Shown: positions 61,195-63,000 of the stretch, piece after piece
Layout: every line of letters starts with the position of its first letter
Position numbering within the stretch: the stretch's first letter is position 1
Source of the DNA: Bacteroidia bacterium
Lineage (GTDB): Bacteria; Bacteroidota; Bacteroidia; Flavobacteriales; Flavobacteriaceae
DNA length: 63,000 nucleotides
Direction of reading: 5' to 3'
Assembly: GCA_030427735.1 (NCBI GenBank)
Contig: JAUIBP010000015.1
Coordinates: forward strand, 1-63,000
The notes under the pieces: model-generated
What the model saw: the letters and a program-made list of their open reading frames with translations, nothing else
Told to the model about the DNA's origin: nothing
The model's database searches: none
Made by a program: the position numbers and the translations under genes

Positions 61195-62613
61195 TTATTT
61201 TGAAGGAAAATTAAAATAGTCTTTAGCATTGTAGTAAGAAATGCCTTGAACCATTTTTCCTATCCATTCCATATCGTTTGGTAATTCGCCTTTTTCGATT
61301 TCTTCACCAAAAAGATTACATACTATACGGCGGAAATATTCGTGCCTTGGAAACGACATAAAACTTCTAGAGTCTGTTAGCATACCAATAAAACAACTAA
61401 TAAGTCCCATATTAGAAAGTGCGTTTAGCTGTTTTGTCATGCCGTCTTTTTGATCTAAAAACCACCAGCCAGAACCAAATTGCACTTTACCTTTTACGCT
61501 ACCGTCGTTAAAGTTACCAATCATAGTCGCTAGAACTTCGTTATCGGCAGGATTCAGGTTATAAAGTATAGTTTTTGCTAGTTTATCTTTAGTGTCTAAA
61601 GTGTTTAAGAATTTCGATAAGTTTTCGGCTTGCGAAAAATCGCCAATAGAATCCCATCCTGTATCTGGACCTAATTGGGTTAACATTCTAGCGTTGTTAT
61701 TGCGTAATGCCCCTAAGTGAAACTGTTGAACCCAACCAAATTCGTGATAAGTTTCCGCTAAAAATAGTAATAAAGCAGTTTGGAATTTTAAGGATTCTAA
61801 TTGAGAAATAGCTTCCTTATTTCTGCGTTTAGCAAAAATGGTTTTGATTTCTGCTTCTGTAAAATTAACAAAAGGAATGGCGTTTAAACCATGGTCTGAT
61901 AATTTACAGCCGTTATCGTTAAAATAAGAAATCCTGTTTTTTAAAGCGTCGCAAAGTGCGTCGTAGGTTTTAATTTCCGAATTTGTTACCTTCTCTAAAG
62001 CATCTATATAATCGTTATACGATTCGGTATCGATAAAAATGGCCTTGTCCGGTCTAAACGAAGTACTCATGTACGTCTTCTTGTTTTCATTCTTGGCATA
62101 TTGCTGATGAAACTCGAGAGTATCTAGAGGGTCTTCGGTGGTGCAAACTACTTCAACATTCATTTTGTTTAAAATGTTCTGGCAGCTGTAAGCATCGGTT
62201 TTTAAAATGTCTGATGCCGTTTTATAGATTTCTGGAGCTGTTTTTTCGTTTAATAAAGTATCTATGTTATAGTAACGTAAAAGCTCTAAATGTGTCCAGT
62301 GATACAGTGGATTACGCATGGTATAGGGTACCGTTTTACCCCATTGTAAAAACTTTTCTTCGTCTGAAGCACTTCCTGTAATAAAGGTTTCGTTTACACC
62401 TAAAGTACGCATGGCTCGCCATTTGTAATGGTCGCCGTGAATCCAGATTTGCGAAATATTATCGAAAGATCTGTTGTTGGCAATGTCTTGCGGAGGTAAG
62501 TGGCAATGGTAATCTATAATAGGTAAAGAACTGGCGTAATTGTGGTACAGTTCTTCTGCATATTTATTTTGCAGTAAAAAATTGTCGTTAATAAACGTCT
62601 TAGGTGCGCTCAT
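61195..62613 (-). CDS. uxaC: Uronate isomerase
   Basis: The 472-residue enzyme has the amidohydrolase-like metal motif IIDYHCHLPPQDIANNR, IWIHGDHYKWRAMR, WTHLELLRYYNID and VVCTTEDPLDTLEFHQ. C-terminal landmarks are QFHLGALRNNNARM, GSGWWFLDQKDGM and TDSRSFMSFPRHEYFRR. It converts D-galacturonate to D-tagaturonate (and glucuronate to fructuronate). Ten bases separate it from the SDR gene at the window edge. Confidence 0.97.
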   Translation of the reverse strand: MSAPKTFINDNFLLQNKYAEELYHNYASSLPIIDYHCHLPPQDIANNRSFDNISQIWIHGDHYKWRAMRTLGVNETFITGSASDEEKFLQWGKTVPYTMRNPLYHWTHLELLRYYNIDTLLNEKTAPEIYKTASDILKTDAYSCQNILNKMNVEVVCTTEDPLDTLEFHQQYAKNENKKTYMSTSFRPDKAIFIDTESYNDYIDALEKVTNSEIKTYDALCDALKNRISYFNDNGCKLSDHGLNAIPFVNFTEAEIKTIFAKRRNKEAISQLESLKFQTALLLFLAETYHEFGWVQQFHLGALRNNNARMLTQLGPDTGWDSIGDFSQAENLSKFLNTLDTKDKLAKTILYNLNPADNEVLATMIGNFNDGSVKGKVQFGSGWWFLDQKDGMTKQLNALSNMGLISCFIGMLTDSRSFMSFPRHEYFRRIVCNLFGEEIEKGELPNDMEWIGKMVQGISYYNAKDYFNFPSK

Positions 62614-62622
62614 GAGTGGTAA

Positions 62623-63000
62623 TTAATTTTCGTTACTAGGTTTACCAATGGTTGCAAGTATACCACCATCGACATATATAATTTGGCCGTTTACAAAATT
62701 ACTAGCTTCGGAAGCTAAAAAAACAGCAGTCCCTTGAAGATCTTCTGGGTTTCCCCAACGTCCGGCTGGGGTTCTGCCTACTATAAAATCGTTAAATGGA
62801 TGACCGTCTACTCGAATAGGAGCAGTTTGCGAGGTCGCAAAATATCCAGGGCCAATACCGTTAACCTGTATGTTGTGTTTAGCCCATTCTGTGGCTAAAT
62901 TTCTGGTTAACATTTTTAAACCACCTTTGGCTGCAGCATAAGCCGAAACGGTATTACGGCCTAACTCACTCATCATAGAACAGATGTTTATTATTTTACC
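62623..63000 (-). CDS. SDR-family dehydrogenase, probably KduD (N-terminus beyond window)
   Basis: The visible C-terminal 125 residues run from GKIINICSMMSELGR at the right edge to the stop at 62623. They include the SDR catalytic Ser/Tyr/Lys region (SAYAAAKGGLKMLTRNLATE), the NG-x-GPG loop (VNGIGPGYFAT), and GNPEDLQGTAVFLASEASNFVNGQ with the IIYVDGG end. The closest look is 2-deoxy-D-gluconate 3-dehydrogenase (KduD)/gluconate 5-dehydrogenase. Next to uxaC and kdgK it would reduce 5-keto-4-deoxyuronate-derived diketogluconate to KDG, feeding lyase products into the pathway. The exact substrate cannot be settled from this part. Confidence 0.88.
   Translation of the reverse strand, partial: GKIINICSMMSELGRNTVSAYAAAKGGLKMLTRNLATEWAKHNIQVNGIGPGYFATSQTAPIRVDGHPFNDFIVGRTPAGRWGNPEDLQGTAVFLASEASNFVNGQIIYVDGGILATIGKPSNEN

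Overview
The window looks like a piece of chromosome from a marine or plant-associated member of the Flavobacteriaceae (Bacteroidota). The grounds are low GC, a SusC/SusD pair, many lipoprotein signal peptides, a type IX secretion (Por) tail, a TPR-TM-AraC regulator, promoter -7 boxes of the TAnnTTTG type, and a pectin polysaccharide utilisation locus (PUL). No rRNA, tRNA, CRISPR array, prophage or classical insertion sequence was seen.

Region 1 (1-12 kb, minus strand) has two very large secreted proteins built from cleaved-adhesin (choice-of-anchor J) and fibronectin III modules. The first runs off the left edge; the second ends in a T9SS sorting tail. Between them lie two TPR membrane proteins that overlap by ATGA, one carrying a cytoplasmic AraC-type domain. 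A near-identical 21-bp motif precedes both adhesin genes, so the four genes may be one regulated surface-protein module. Region 2 (12-16.3 kb) holds a methyltransferase, a secreted esterase, and a small atypical sigma factor followed by a mini FecR-like membrane protein.

Region 3 (16.3-36.2 kb) is an unusual envelope cluster. It has five lipoproteins of the DUF1254/DUF1214 type, an intact arylsulfatase lipoprotein, a second sulfatase broken by one in-frame TAG, an outer-membrane barrel-like protein, a DUF502 membrane protein, and a DUF3604-PpiC-HupE operon. A plus-strand marR-ygjV-dapB-like operon is embedded in it; the MarR promoter carries two perfect GTAACnnGTTAC palindromes that bracket the -7 box. 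The gaps between the DUF1254 genes are filled by twelve short palindromic repeats in inverted pairs (REPIN-like), and a one-domain GIY-YIG nuclease gene sits inside this repeat array. The nuclease with its palindromes is my best candidate for an undescribed mobile system. The sulfatase/DUF1254/DUF3604 set is the best candidate for an undescribed catabolic pathway.

Region 4 (36.3-38.9 kb) has a CPA2-type cation/proton antiporter and a glyoxalase-fold protein. Region 5 (38.9-63 kb) is a homogalacturonan PUL joined to its cytoplasmic pathway. Extracellular and periplasmic genes are GH28, SusC, SusD, an esterase, DUF4861, GH105, a PL10-CE8 fusion, a CE12-like SGNH esterase and a second esterase. 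A LacI regulator is divergent from GH28, with two near-identical palindromic operators between them. Beyond it a long minus-strand operon encodes KduD-like SDR (partial), UxaC, KdgK, KDPG aldolase, a TRAP transporter (P, Q, M), UxaB and UxaA. Together these predict pectin > (unsaturated) galacturonate > tagaturonate > altronate > KDG > KDPG > pyruvate + glyceraldehyde-3-phosphate.
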